A stretch of 9,531 bases of DNA, taken from Bacillota bacterium. Lineage in GTDB: Bacteria > Bacillota_E > RBS10-35 > JAJYVN01. Location of the stretch: contig JAJZWQ010000120.1 in NCBI GenBank assembly GCA_021846605.1, positions 1-9,531 on the forward strand, in the 5' to 3' direction. Made by a program: the position numbers and the translations under genes. The notes under the pieces were generated by a model. The model saw only the letters and a program-made list of their open reading frames with translations. It was not told the DNA's origin and made no database searches. Positions 1 through 6,960 of this stretch are shown piece by piece. Position 1 is the first letter of the stretch; each line of letters starts with the position of its first letter.

Positions 1-36
1 GATGTTCGGTCGGTGTCCGCAAACCCTTGAGGCTGT

Positions 37-113
37 TGGTGGGCCCGGTGGGACTCGAACCCACGACCCGCTGATTAAGAGTCAGCTGCTCTGGCCAACT
101 GAGCTACAGGCCC
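37..113 (-). tRNA. tRNA-Lys (anticodon CTT)
   Basis: Read on the minus strand this folds as a full cloverleaf. The 7-bp acceptor stem pairs GGGCCTG with CGGGCCC (one G-U pair). The D arm begins GCTCAGTTGG. The anticodon stem GCTGA/TCAGC encloses loop CTCTTAA, giving anticodon CTT at 79-77, which reads AAG (Lys). The T arm is GTGGG-TTCGAGT-CCCAC. The discriminator is A, and the CCA end is encoded in the DNA at 39-37. The gene follows the small membrane-protein gene by 50 nt and has its own promoter-like sequence at 121-150. Confidence 0.96.
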
Positions 114-120
114 CCGCGGC

Positions 121-150
121 AGTCTAAAGCCCCGCCTCCCCGCCCGTCAA
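121..150 (-). promoter_or_regulatory. candidate promoter for tRNA-Lys
   Basis: On the minus strand TTGACG (150-145, 5 of 6 to the -35 consensus) is followed after 18 nt by TAGACT (126-121, 4 of 6 to the -10 consensus). Transcription would start near 114, practically at the first base of tRNA-Lys (113), so the leader would be almost absent. This could let tRNA-Lys be expressed independently of the upstream tRNA-Met unit. The spacing is slightly long and the -10 imperfect, so confidence is moderate. Confidence 0.45.
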
Positions 151-163
151 GCCCGCCACACCG

Positions 164-514
164 CTACTTGCCGGGGTCCTCCGCTCCGTCCCCCTGCACC
201 GGCTGGGGGCGCCTGGGTATGAGCCCGCCCACCAGGGCCGCCAGCAGGCTGAGGCCGCCGAGCAGGCCCGGGTCCACGAAGTGCGGGCTGATGAAGTTGA
301 TGTAAAAGCCCAGGAAGACGGCCAGTGCCGTCAGGATCCAGCTCCAGCGGCGCTTCCTGGGGTCCAGCGTCCAGAACCCGCCCAGCGCGAACAGGAACGC
401 CACCGTCGTGCTGATGTAAGACAGCTGCGAGGGCACCTCGAACCCCAGGACCCACGTCAGCAGGGCCCCCAGGATGGCCGAAAACCCGGAGATTCCGAAG
501 ACGATCTTCCGCAC
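164..514 (-). CDS. small membrane protein of unknown function, four predicted helices
   Basis: I do not recognise this 116-aa protein. It has four strongly hydrophobic segments: IVFGISGFSAILGALLTWVL near the N-terminus, LSYISTTVAFLFALGGFW, WSWILTALAVFLGFYINFI, and LLGGLSLLAALVGGLI. A basic loop (DPRKRRW) lies between helices 2 and 3, and a short polar tail is rich in Arg, Pro, Gly and Asp. The open frame runs further upstream to 625, but that part lies inside tRNA-Met. The GTG at 514 is therefore chosen; a G-rich stretch about 9 nt before it, or GGAGG further up, could serve as SD. No promoter is visible directly upstream, so it is probably transcribed from the tRNA-Met promoter. It sits between two tRNA genes with 50-60 nt gaps, which says nothing specific about its role. 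The hydrophobic pattern makes a real protein likely; the exact start is uncertain. Confidence 0.72.
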   Translation of the reverse strand: MRKIVFGISGFSAILGALLTWVLGFEVPSQLSYISTTVAFLFALGGFWTLDPRKRRWSWILTALAVFLGFYINFISPHFVDPGLLGGLSLLAALVGGLIPRRPQPVQGDGAEDPGK

Positions 515-547
515 CGGTCTGCGCCCCCCGGCCTCCAAAACAGCGAA

Positions 548-565
548 GCCCCGCCGCGGCGGGGC
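548..565 (-). terminator. perfect GC hairpin just after tRNA-Met, possible attenuator or terminator
   Basis: GCCCCGCCGCGGCGGGGC is an exact palindrome. As RNA it gives a 7-bp stem with a CGCG loop, starting 9 nt after the CCA end of tRNA-Met. On the minus strand the following sequence is TTCGCTGTTTT, a weak T-rich run and not a clean T tract. It could bring down transcription after the tRNA or mark the 3' processing region, while the membrane-protein gene downstream gets the read-through. Confidence 0.45.
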
Positions 566-574
566 CGGAAGTTC

Positions 575-651
575 TGGTAGCGGCGGGTGGATTCGAACCA
601 CCGACACTGCGGGTATGAACCGCATGCTCTGACCAACTGAGCTACGCCGCC
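575..651 (-). tRNA. tRNA-Met (CAT), elongator type
   Basis: The minus strand gives a complete cloverleaf: acceptor GGCGGCG with CGCCGCT, D arm GCTCAGTTGG, anticodon arm TGCGG-TTCATAC-CCGCA with CAT at 617-615, T arm GGTGG-TTCGAAT-CCACC, discriminator A and encoded CCA (577-575). The anticodon stem lacks the three G-C pairs typical of initiator tRNA. The first pair is a G1.U72 wobble. From memory, both features and the overall sequence match the Bacillus subtilis elongator tRNA-Met closely. A CAT anticodon could also be tRNA-Ile2 (lysidine-modified), but the resemblance favours elongator Met. Confidence 0.93.
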
Positions 652-667
652 GACATCACGTGCGTCG

Positions 668-696
668 ATTATACGCGGGGCACGCGTCGCGCTCAA
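668..696 (-). promoter_or_regulatory. sigma-A type promoter for tRNA-Met
   Basis: On the minus strand TTGAGC (696-691) is followed after exactly 17 nt by a perfect TATAAT (673-668). The start would lie near 661, leaving about 10 nt of leader before tRNA-Met at 651. This is the best promoter match in the window. Its -35 box begins only 6 nt past the bshA stop codon, with no terminator between, so bshA transcripts may run into it. Confidence 0.78.
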
Positions 697-702
697 GCGG
701 CG

Positions 703-1890
703 TCAGGGCCAGCGCCCGGTGACCTCCGCATAGAGCCCCTCGTAGTGGCGGATGATCCGGTGCACGCTGAAGTGCGTGACGGCGTGCCGCCGCGCCTGGT
801 GGGCCAGGCGCGCGTGGCCTTCCGGCTCCAGCGCCGCCATGACCGCCGCGGCCATGGCCTCCACGTCCCCCGCCGGTCGCAGGAACCCGGTCTCGCCCTC
901 CACCACGACCTCCGGCAGGCCGCCCACGCGCGAACAGATGACCGGCACCCCGCAGGCCATCGCCTCCAGCGCCCCCAGCCCGAAGCTCTCGTAGGCCGAC
1001 GGTAGGAGGAACAGATCGGCCAGGGAGAGGACGGCCACCATGTCGTCCTGGACACCCATGAAATGCACGTACGCCCCCAACCCCATCTCCTGGACCAGCC
1101 GCTGCGCGGGGCCCGCCTCGGGACCGTCCCCGCACATCAGCAGCACGGCTGGCCGCCTGCGCACCACCAGGGCGAACGTGTGCACGACGTCCAGCACGTT
1201 CTTGACCGGGCGGAAGTTGGAGACGTGCAGCAGCACGGCCTGCTCCGGCGTGGCAAACCGCGCGCGCATGGCCTGGTTGACCGTTCTGCGCATGGCGGCG
1301 GGATCGATGAAGTTGTAGATGCGCTGGACGGACTGCAGACCGAACTCGGCGCGCGCGCTGGCCGCCAGCGACTCGGAAACCGCGGTCACCGCGTCGCTCT
1401 GGCGCAGGCTCCAGGTGACCACCTCGCGCATCGCGGGATCCGTCCCCGTCTGCGTCACATCCGTGCCGTGTAGTGTGGTCACCACGGGGAGGCGCACCGG
1501 CCGCAGCACCTCCCGGGCCAGGGCCGCGGCGACGGCGTGCGGCACCGCGTAGTGCACATGCAGCAGGTCCAACTGCTCGAAACGTGCCACCTCGGCGATC
1601 TTGTTGGCCAAGGCCAGGGTGTGCGGCGGGTGGAGGAAGAGCGGGTGGTTCGGCACCTCCACCTGGTGGAAGGCGATGTTGCGGCTCAGGTCCCGCGCCC
1701 CCAGGCGGAACGGCACCTGGTGGCTGATCATGTGCACGCAGTGCCCGCGGTGCACCAGGGCGCGCCCCAACTCGGTCGCCACCACGCCGCTACCCCCGTG
1801 GGACGGATAGCACACGAGCCCCACGCGCCATCCGCGACAGGGCACGGGCTCCAGGCCGGCGCCACGGCTCCCCGGCGGCTCAGTCATCAT
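703..1890 (-). CDS. bshA: N-acetyl-alpha-D-glucosaminyl L-malate synthase BshA (bacillithiol, step 1)
   Basis: This 395-aa GT-B glycosyltransferase (GT4 family) transfers GlcNAc from UDP-GlcNAc to L-malate in the cytoplasm, the first step of bacillithiol synthesis. The match to Bacillus BshA as I recall it is strong along the whole length. [16 protein letters not shown] lies at residues 27-42, [10 protein letters not shown] at 110-119, TLHGTDVT at 139-146 and VSNFRPVKN at 223-231. GDGPE is at 254-258. The sugar-nucleotide site begins at SAYESFGLG (298-306) and continues through MACGVPV to GGLPEVV. B. subtilis BshA is about 377 aa; the extra length is an N-terminal extension of roughly 15-20 residues. 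The first of two tandem ATGs (1890, 1887) overlaps the end of bshB1 by 11 nt, suggesting translational coupling. The SD is poor (GGGGGG 7 nt upstream), and a later GTG near residue 16 or 23 is possible. It is the last gene of the run and no terminator follows it. Confidence 0.93.
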   Translation of the reverse strand: MMTEPPGSRGAGLEPVPCRGWRVGLVCYPSHGGSGVVATELGRALVHRGHCVHMISHQVPFRLGARDLSRNIAFHQVEVPNHPLFLHPPHTLALANKIAEVARFEQLDLLHVHYAVPHAVAAALAREVLRPVRLPVVTTLHGTDVTQTGTDPAMREVVTWSLRQSDAVTAVSESLAASARAEFGLQSVQRIYNFIDPAAMRRTVNQAMRARFATPEQAVLLHVSNFRPVKNVLDVVHTFALVVRRRPAVLLMCGDGPEAGPAQRLVQEMGLGAYVHFMGVQDDMVAVLSLADLFLLPSAYESFGLGALEAMACGVPVICSRVGGLPEVVVEGETGFLRPAGDVEAMAAAVMAALEPEGHARLAHQARRHAVTHFSVHRIIRHYEGLYAEVTGRWP

Positions 1891-2638
1891 CAGGATGCCC
1901 CCCGAGGTCCGTCACGCCGAACAGCTTCAGCGGCCGCGCCAGCACAAACCCCTCGGCCATCCCCACCCCGGCCTGGCCGCCGAAGAAGCGGTCGCGGCCC
2001 TCCACCTGCGCCACCGCCCCCCCCGTGTTCAGGCGCGTGCGGGCCTCCCCGGCGCCGAACTGGCTGTGATGCGCGGCGATCGCGCGGGACTTGCGCCCGT
2101 ACGCCGCCGTCACGTCGCACACGAAGGTGGGTTCCTCCCACCCATTGATGAAGTACTGCAGGACGACCTCTGCCCGGTGCGGCCCGGGTCCGCCCTCCAG
2201 GCGCCGGAGCCCCGAGGAGAAAGCGGCTTCCACCGCCAACCGGTGGGCCGCCGCGTGGTCGGGGTGGGGATCGGCCGGGTGGGGAATGCAGAGCACCCGC
2301 GGGCGCAGAGCGCGCAGCGCCAGGGCCAGCGCCTTGACCGCCCCCGCAGCCCCCAGGTCCCGGTCCGGGAGACCCAGGTTGCCCCGCCAGGCCAGCCCCA
2401 GGATCTCCGCGGCGGCTGCGCTCTCACGCAGGCGGTCGTGCGGCGTGCCGTTGCTGGCCATCTCGCCGCGGCTCAGGTCCAGGACGCCGGCCCGCTGGCC
2501 GCGGTCGGCCTCCAAGGCCAGCGTGCCCCCCATCCCCAGTTCGGCGTCGTCCGGGTGGGGCGCGACACAGAGCAGGTCCAGGGGCGGCCCGCCACGCCGC
2601 CCCCACACGTCGGCCAAGAGATCCTCCAACGACCCCAT
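1880..2638 (-). CDS. bshB1: bacillithiol biosynthesis deacetylase BshB1
   Basis: This zinc-dependent LmbE/PIG-L family deacetylase removes the acetyl group from GlcNAc-malate to give GlcN-malate, the second bacillithiol step. PHPDDAELGMGG at 27-38 supplies two zinc ligands (His28, Asp31) and the catalytic Asp30. HPADPHPDH at 120-128 supplies the third ligand, His128 by family analogy. The C-terminal half has the BshB1 marks YFINGWEEPTFVCDVT and AHHSQF (189-194). At 252 aa it is slightly longer than the roughly 235-aa norm, because about 18 residues precede the usual start of the fold. ATG 2638 is 4 nt after the bshC stop with GAAGGG almost touching it. A TTG at 2617 has a better spaced GGAGG, so the true start may be downstream. 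Its neighbours bshC and bshA complete the pathway. Confidence 0.93.
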   Translation of the reverse strand: MGSLEDLLADVWGRRGGPPLDLLCVAPHPDDAELGMGGTLALEADRGQRAGVLDLSRGEMASNGTPHDRLRESAAAAEILGLAWRGNLGLPDRDLGAAGAVKALALALRALRPRVLCIPHPADPHPDHAAAHRLAVEAAFSSGLRRLEGGPGPHRAEVVLQYFINGWEEPTFVCDVTAAYGRKSRAIAAHHSQFGAGEARTRLNTGGAVAQVEGRDRFFGGQAGVGMAEGFVLARPLKLFGVTDLGGHPDDD

Positions 2639-2642
2639 CCCT

Positions 2643-4310
2643 TCACGCGTCGGGCTGCTGGAACAGCCAGTGCGTACCAAACGGCCCGGGCGCCGCCTCC
2701 AAGGCCTCCTGCAGCGCCTCCAGCCATGCCGGCCCGGCCTGCAGCAGGTACGGGTAGACCGACTGGTGCCGTTCCTGCAAGGATCCGCCGGGGAAGAGCC
2801 GGCCGGCCGTGGCGCGCAATTCTCCCACCACCGCCCGCGCCGCCCGCCGCCGGTGCTGGTGCGCCTTGTTCTCCAGATAGAGCAACTGGTGCCGCACGTG
2901 TGCGGCGTTGCGCCGCACCACCTCGGGCATCGCGGGCCCGACGCCCGCCAGGACTGTCTCCAGGTGCGCGTACCGCTCCTGCACTTGCAGGTGTTCGGCG
3001 GCAAAGATCCCCTCCAGGTCGAGGGGGGCCACCGCGCGTGCCGCCCGCTCCACCGCCCCCTCCAGATCCTGGTAAAAGTCCTCGGGGCGCATGTGGGCCG
3101 CCGCCAGGGCCCGGCGGTCCTCCGGCCCGACGACGGTGCCGCCCGGCCGCGGGGAGACGATGGGAACGGGACGGTCCCAGAGGGCGAAGACGGGCGGCAG
3201 TTGCGCCAGGTAGGCCACCTCGCCCGGCCCGCCCAGCTGCGAGAGCACCGGCAGGGTCCAGTCCTGTACGACCGGGCGCAGGACCACGTTGGGGCTAAAG
3301 TTTTCAGGGTCCTCCTCGACACGCCGGGCCAACTCGACGGGCGAGCAATCCGCACGGCCGTCCGCTGAACGGATGCGCTCCCCATCCCGGTGCAGGCTGA
3401 CCCGCCGGCCCTCCAGATAGGTGAAGAGGAGGGTGTGGTCGTTGGGAACCTCCAGCCCGGGGACGAAGCCCCGCTGCCGCAGCGCCGCGGCCTGGGCGGC
3501 CAACGCCCGGTGGGCGGCGGGCGCGCGCTCGACTGCCCCGCCCAGCACTGGGCCCGCTAAGCGCCGCAAGGCCGGCAGCATCGGGTCGTAGAACAGCAGC
3601 CCGGTGTGCCCCAGCAGCGTCTGCAACTGCGTGGTGAACCAGTCCGCCAACGAGCCCCGTCCCAGGCCGCGGAGCCCGGCCCGCAGCCCTTCGAGCACCG
3701 CGGCACCCTCGGCCGCAGGGGAGAACAGGGACTCGAGCTCGCCGATGAGGTGCCGGGCCTCGGGGGGCACGGGGTGGTGCCCCGCGGAGCGCCCCTCGCC
3801 ATGCCCGGACAAGCGCAGTTGCAGTGCGGCGCCCCGGGGTCCGACGACCCCCACCTGGCTGACCTCGCTCCAGTCGTGGTCCTCCGAGGCCACCCAGAAC
3901 ACCGGAACGACCGCCCGTCCCAGGGCCCTCGCCGCCTGGCGGGCACGGACCACCGCGCCCAGCGCCTTATACACGGTGTAGAGGGGGCCGCCCAAGAGCC
4001 CCGCCTGTTGGCCCGTCACCACCACCAGGGCACCGTCCGCGCCCAGCGCCTCCAGGTTGGCGGCCTGCGCGGCGGTGTGCCCCACCTTCTGCTGGATGGC
4101 CGAGAGCGCCGCCACGAGCCCCCGACGGCGGGACGCCCCGTCCTCGCCGGCCCAGAGGCGATCCACGGCACGGGCCCGTTCGGCCCAGGCCGCCGGGTCC
4201 CCGGGGGGCAGCGGGAAAAAGTCGCCGAGGGTCTCCGGCTCGCCCGTCAACGCCCGATACAGCGCCGGATAGACCTCGATCCCCAACGGTTCCGCCCAGA
4301 TGCGGGGCAC
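2643..4310 (-). CDS. bshC: bacillithiol biosynthesis cysteine-adding enzyme BshC
   Basis: BshC is thought to join cysteine to GlcN-malate, the last step of bacillithiol synthesis. The protein has 555 aa (B. subtilis about 539). Diagnostic blocks are VVVTGQQAGLLGGPLYTVYK at 96-115, PVFWVASEDHDWSEV at 136-150, and NDHTLLFTYLEGRRVSL at 290-306. NVVLRPVVQD at 341-350 leads into LGGPGEVAYLAQLPPVF (359-375). A helical, probably coiled-coil stretch follows at about 430-485, and the C-terminal LQERHQSVYPYL at 511-522 is typical. The open frame extends upstream to 4706, but that part overlaps thiL. The GTG at 4310 has an excellent SD (GAAGGGGA, 4325-4318) and begins where the family begins, so it is chosen. 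It follows thiL after 86 nt containing a promoter candidate, and its stop lies 4 nt before bshB1. Confidence 0.94.
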   Translation of the reverse strand: MPRIWAEPLGIEVYPALYRALTGEPETLGDFFPLPPGDPAAWAERARAVDRLWAGEDGASRRRGLVAALSAIQQKVGHTAAQAANLEALGADGALVVVTGQQAGLLGGPLYTVYKALGAVVRARQAARALGRAVVPVFWVASEDHDWSEVSQVGVVGPRGAALQLRLSGHGEGRSAGHHPVPPEARHLIGELESLFSPAAEGAAVLEGLRAGLRGLGRGSLADWFTTQLQTLLGHTGLLFYDPMLPALRRLAGPVLGGAVERAPAAHRALAAQAAALRQRGFVPGLEVPNDHTLLFTYLEGRRVSLHRDGERIRSADGRADCSPVELARRVEEDPENFSPNVVLRPVVQDWTLPVLSQLGGPGEVAYLAQLPPVFALWDRPVPIVSPRPGGTVVGPEDRRALAAAHMRPEDFYQDLEGAVERAARAVAPLDLEGIFAAEHLQVQERYAHLETVLAGVGPAMPEVVRRNAAHVRHQLLYLENKAHQHRRRAARAVVGELRATAGRLFPGGSLQERHQSVYPYLLQAGPAWLEALQEALEAAPGPFGTHWLFQQPDA

Positions 4311-4343
4311 CGCAACATCCCCTTCCCGCGCACGGCCACTGGC

Positions 4344-4372
4344 ATCATACCGGCCAGACCCGCTGTTGTCCC
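4344..4372 (-). promoter_or_regulatory. candidate internal promoter for the bshC-bshB1-bshA genes
   Basis: On the minus strand GGGACA (4372-4367, 4 of 6) is followed after 17 nt by TATGAT (4349-4344, 5 of 6). Transcription would start near 4337, leaving a leader of about 27 nt that contains the bshC SD. The position in the only sizeable gap of the six-gene run suggests bsh expression can be separated from thi expression. Its -35 box overlaps the 3' arm of the hairpin at 4368-4396. Confidence 0.55.
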
Positions 4373-4396
4373 ACGTAGCAGTCTGCGCCGGGGGAC
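4368..4396 (-). other. imperfect hairpin directly after the thiL stop
   Basis: On the minus strand GTCCC-c-CG pairs with CG-t-GGGAC around a 13-nt loop, beginning one base after the thiL TGA. No T tract follows, so it is not a textbook terminator. It may stabilise the 3' end of a thi transcript, weaken read-through into bshC, or act as a protein site over the -35 box it overlaps. It could also be chance in GC-rich DNA. Confidence 0.3.
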
Positions 4397-5404
4397 TCAG
4401 GCAAAGGGGTCCCAGCCGCGCGGCACCAACGGGGCGGCCGGGGCCCCATGCGCAGCCCCCAGGCGCAGCCCCTCCGCCGGGGTGAACGCGCCGACCACGC
4501 TCAGGCCGGCTCCGGCGGGCTCCAGCGCTGCCCGCACGGCGGCTTCCGCCGCTGGCGGCAGCGCCAGCAGCAGTTCGTAGTCCTCGCCGCCCTCCAGGGC
4601 CCAGGGCAGGGGGTCGCGATCCAGCGCGACTCCGGCCCAGCGCGTGGCCTCGGCCAGGGGCAGACGTTCGGCCCAGATCTCCGCGCCCACCCCGGACGCC
4701 GCGCACATCCGTCCCAGGTCGGGGGCCAAACCATCGGAGATGTCGCAGCAGGCATGTACCCGATCCCCCAGGGCGCCCAGCGCCATCCCCGCGTCCACCC
4801 GCGGCTCGGGCCGCAGGAGGGCCCTCAGCAGGGGCCCGGCCTGGGGCGCGCCAGCAGCCCCCGCCCGGACCAGGGCCAGACCCGCGCCCGCCCGGCCCAG
4901 GCTCCCCGTGACGCAGACCAGGTCCCCTGGTCGCGCCCCGGTCCGCAGCAGTGGGTCGCTCACCGCGCCCAGCGCCGTGACATCCACCACCAGCCGGTCG
5001 GGCACGCGCGCCAGGTTGCCCCCGACGATGCGCACCCCGAAGGGGCCGGCCAATTCAGCCATCCCGGCGGCCAGCCGCGTGCCGAACTCCGGCGGGACGC
5101 CGGGCGGCAGACCAAGGGAGCACAGCGCCCAGAGGGGCCGGGCTCCCATCGCGGCAAGGTCGCTGAGGTTGACGGCCAGCGCGTGCCAGCCGACTTCCTC
5201 AGGCGTCGACGCGCCGGGGCCGGCAAGCTGGAAGTGCTGCCCCTCGACCACCATGTCCACGGTGGCGACCAGGCGCTGCCCCGCGGGCAACTCCAGCACC
5301 GCCGCGTCGTCCCCGATCCCCACCCGGACGCCGGGCCCGGCGACGGCGTCCCCGAACCCGACGCGCAGCGCCCGGACCCAGGCAGCCTCCCCGTTCGCGC
5401 TCAC
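4397..5404 (-). CDS. thiL: thiamine-monophosphate kinase ThiL
   Basis: ThiL phosphorylates thiamine monophosphate with ATP to give the active cofactor thiamine diphosphate, in the cytoplasm. The 335-aa product has the usual family length and all major blocks: GIGDDAAVL at 29-37 and VDMVVEGQHF at 49-58. AVNLSDLAAMGARP lies at 77-90, VGGN at 127-130, DISDGLAPDLGRM at 221-233 and GGEDYELLLAL at 272-282. The Asp-rich motifs coordinate magnesium and the phosphates in this AIR-synthase-like fold. The frame is open upstream to 5863, but that part overlaps thiE in another frame. The GTG at 5404 shares GTGA with the thiE stop (4-nt overlap) and begins at the normal N-terminus. Its own SD is weak, which fits translational coupling to thiE. 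Nothing essential appears to be missing. Confidence 0.95.
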   Translation of the reverse strand: MSANGEAAWVRALRVGFGDAVAGPGVRVGIGDDAAVLELPAGQRLVATVDMVVEGQHFQLAGPGASTPEEVGWHALAVNLSDLAAMGARPLWALCSLGLPPGVPPEFGTRLAAGMAELAGPFGVRIVGGNLARVPDRLVVDVTALGAVSDPLLRTGARPGDLVCVTGSLGRAGAGLALVRAGAAGAPQAGPLLRALLRPEPRVDAGMALGALGDRVHACCDISDGLAPDLGRMCAASGVGAEIWAERLPLAEATRWAGVALDRDPLPWALEGGEDYELLLALPPAAEAAVRAALEPAGAGLSVVGAFTPAEGLRLGAAHGAPAAPLVPRGWDPFA

Positions 5405-6051
5405 GGGCGCCGCATCCCGTTCACAGCGGCCAGAATGGCCCGGGCGGCGCCCCGGGGATCGTCTGCACCCATCACCCCGGCGATCACCGCCACGCCGGCG
5501 GCGCCCGCGCCGACCGCCGCCGCGGCGTTGGCGGCGGAAATGCCGCCGATGGCCACCACGGGGAGGGGGCTGGCGGCAACCACCCGCACGAGCCCACCGG
5601 GGCCGATCGGAGCCCCGGCATCGGCTTTGCTGGCGGTCGTGAACACCGCCCCGGTGCCCAGGTAGTCGGCGCCGTCCGCGGCCGCCTGACGGGCCTCCTC
5701 CGGCGTGGCGGCCGAAAGGCCGATGACCAGGTCTGGCCCGCCCACCGCCCGAGCCCGGGCCACGGGCAGGTCGTCCTGCCCCAGGTGCACCCCGTCCGCA
5801 CCGCAGGCCAGCGCGACATCCAGGCGGTCGTTCACCAAGCAGAGCGCGCCCCGGGCATGGCATAGGGCCGCCAGGGCCTCGCCCAAACGGCAGAGGTCGC
5901 GGCCGCCCATCTCCTTGTCACGCAACTGGATGCAGGTGGCCCCGCCGGCCAGCGCCTCTCCCGCGACGTCCAGGATGGGGCGTCCCCGAGTGGCGACAGG
6001 ATCGGTCAGGACCATCAGCCGCAGGCCGGCCGTCAGCCTGGAGGTACTCAT
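5401..6051 (-). CDS. thiE: thiamine-phosphate synthase ThiE
   Basis: ThiE condenses HMP diphosphate with hydroxyethylthiazole phosphate to make thiamine monophosphate, releasing pyrophosphate. The 216-aa TIM-barrel protein shows QLRDK (42-46), VNDR (73-76), GVHLGQDD (87-94) with the magnesium-binding aspartate, and the substrate loop FTTASK (137-142). AIGGI (167-171), a phosphate site, is also present. The usual G-[VL]-S-[TS]-H segment reads GLSAAT (111-116), so the His after the conserved Ser is absent; the Ser itself is kept. ATG 6051 forms ATGA with the thiD stop (4-nt overlap). There is no good SD ahead of it, consistent with coupling to thiD. The frame stays open further upstream to 6132, but that part lies inside thiD. 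Confidence 0.95.
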   Translation of the reverse strand: MSTSRLTAGLRLMVLTDPVATRGRPILDVAGEALAGGATCIQLRDKEMGGRDLCRLGEALAALCHARGALCLVNDRLDVALACGADGVHLGQDDLPVARARAVGGPDLVIGLSAATPEEARQAAADGADYLGTGAVFTTASKADAGAPIGPGGLVRVVAASPLPVVAIGGISAANAAAAVGAGAAGVAVIAGVMGADDPRGAARAILAAVNGMRRP

Positions 6052-6881
6052 GAGGCTGGCCGACCCGGCCATCCGGAATGCTGGAGCGGGCCGGCGCCGG
6101 CCCCCAGGCCCGGCGCGTGGGCGATCCCCCAACTGACATACGCTTTGGCGGCCGAAAGCGCGGTATCCAGGTCGCGGCCAGCGGCGAGGCCGGCCGCGAT
6201 CGCCGCGGAAAAGGTGCAGCCCGTACCGTGGGTGTGGCGCGAGGCTGACCGCGGCGCCCCGAGGTCGTGCCAGTCTGCGCCGTCAAACCAGATGTCCACA
6301 GCCTGCCCGTGCGGCGTCCGGGCGTGCCCGCCCTTCAACACAACCTGTTGCGGCCCGAGGCCCTGCAGGGCACGGGCCGCGTCCCGCCGCGCCGCCATTC
6401 CGTCCAGCTCCCCCACCGCGCACCCGAGCAGCGTCGCCGCCTCGGGCACGTTAGGGGTGAGGATGTCGGCCAGGGGGAGGATCTCCGCGCGCAAGAGCGC
6501 ACGCCCTTCCGCATCGAGCAGGGGTTGTCCACGGGTGCTCTCGAGCACCGGGTCCACCACCACCGGTCCCAGGCCGCCCGCCCGAAGGGCCCGGGCGACG
6601 GCGCGCACGATCGGCGCGGTGGCCAGCATGCCGACCTTGGTGGCGTCGACGCCGATATCGGAGCGCACGGCCTCGATCTGGGCGAACACCATCTCGGGGT
6701 CCAGGGGGACGGAACGGACGACGCCCAATGTGTTCTGGGCGGTCACCGCAGTGATGGCCGTCATGCCGTACACACCGAAGCACGTAAAAGTCTTGAGGTC
6801 GGCCTGGATGCCCGCTCCGCCGCCCGAATCCGATCCGGCCACCGTCAGGGCGCGAGGAGTGCCCGGTAGCGATCCCGGCAT
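6048..6881 (-). CDS. thiD: hydroxymethylpyrimidine / phosphomethylpyrimidine kinase ThiD
   Basis: ThiD phosphorylates HMP phosphate (and often HMP) to HMP diphosphate, the pyrimidine partner for ThiE. The 277-aa ribokinase-fold protein has AGSDSGGGAGIQADLKTF at 15-32 (substrate pocket) and GVYGMTAITAVTAQNT at 36-51. VVVDPVLEST at 107-116, LTPNVPEA at 141-148 and VLKGGH at 181-186 follow. The anion hole with catalytic cysteine is HGTGCTFSAA at 218-227 (Cys222). The N-terminus carries about 10 residues before the first strand. ATG 6881 has a clear SD, AAGGGGG, about 8 nt upstream. It is the first gene of the minus-strand run. A promoter candidate lies at 6932-6960. The short C-terminal tail after residue 255 is Gly/Pro rich and overlaps only the thiE start. 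Confidence 0.95.
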   Translation of the reverse strand: MPGSLPGTPRALTVAGSDSGGGAGIQADLKTFTCFGVYGMTAITAVTAQNTLGVVRSVPLDPEMVFAQIEAVRSDIGVDATKVGMLATAPIVRAVARALRAGGLGPVVVDPVLESTRGQPLLDAEGRALLRAEILPLADILTPNVPEAATLLGCAVGELDGMAARRDAARALQGLGPQQVVLKGGHARTPHGQAVDIWFDGADWHDLGAPRSASRHTHGTGCTFSAAIAAGLAAGRDLDTALSAAKAYVSWGIAHAPGLGAGAGPLQHSGWPGRPAS

Positions 6882-6931
6882 GCAGGCGCCCCCTTACGGA
6901 TGGTCAGGCCGCAGCGCGGCTGCCGCCTGCC

Positions 6932-6960
6932 ATTCTAAGAGCAGCGCCACCCACCCGCAA
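6932..6960 (-). promoter_or_regulatory. candidate promoter of the thi-bsh gene run
   Basis: On the minus strand TTGCGG (6960-6955) is followed after 17 nt by TAGAAT (6937-6932, 5 of 6). The start would be near 6925, giving a leader of about 44 nt. That leader is too short for a TPP riboswitch (about 100 nt), and no CTGAGA-type P2/P3 motif was seen anywhere in 6882-7065. The -35 box overlaps the inverted repeat at 6951-6971. Confidence 0.5.

Noticed and set aside
515..625. Longer membrane protein starting at 625
   Set aside because: The first 37 residues would be encoded by tRNA-Met and its hairpin. GTG 514 gives a sensible N-terminus directly before helix 1.
1895..3298. Long plus-strand open frames opposite bshB1 and bshC (1895-3298 and 2091-3368)
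   Set aside because: They are antisense to two well-supported enzymes, have low-complexity Pro/Arg/Ala-rich products and no motif. This is expected from high third-position GC.
2639..3385. Upstream extension of the bshB1 frame to 3385
   Set aside because: It lies wholly inside bshC in another frame. The deacetylase fold begins only near 2600, so the extension is an open frame caused by GC content, not a fusion.
4311..4706. Upstream extension of the bshC frame into thiL
   Set aside because: The translation is Arg/Gly/Ala-rich junk overlapping the thiL C-terminus. GTG 4310 has a strong SD and fits the family N-terminus.
4448..5665. Plus-strand open frames opposite thiL and thiE
   Set aside because: They are antisense shadows of two genes with complete catalytic motifs; compositionally biased products with no SD.
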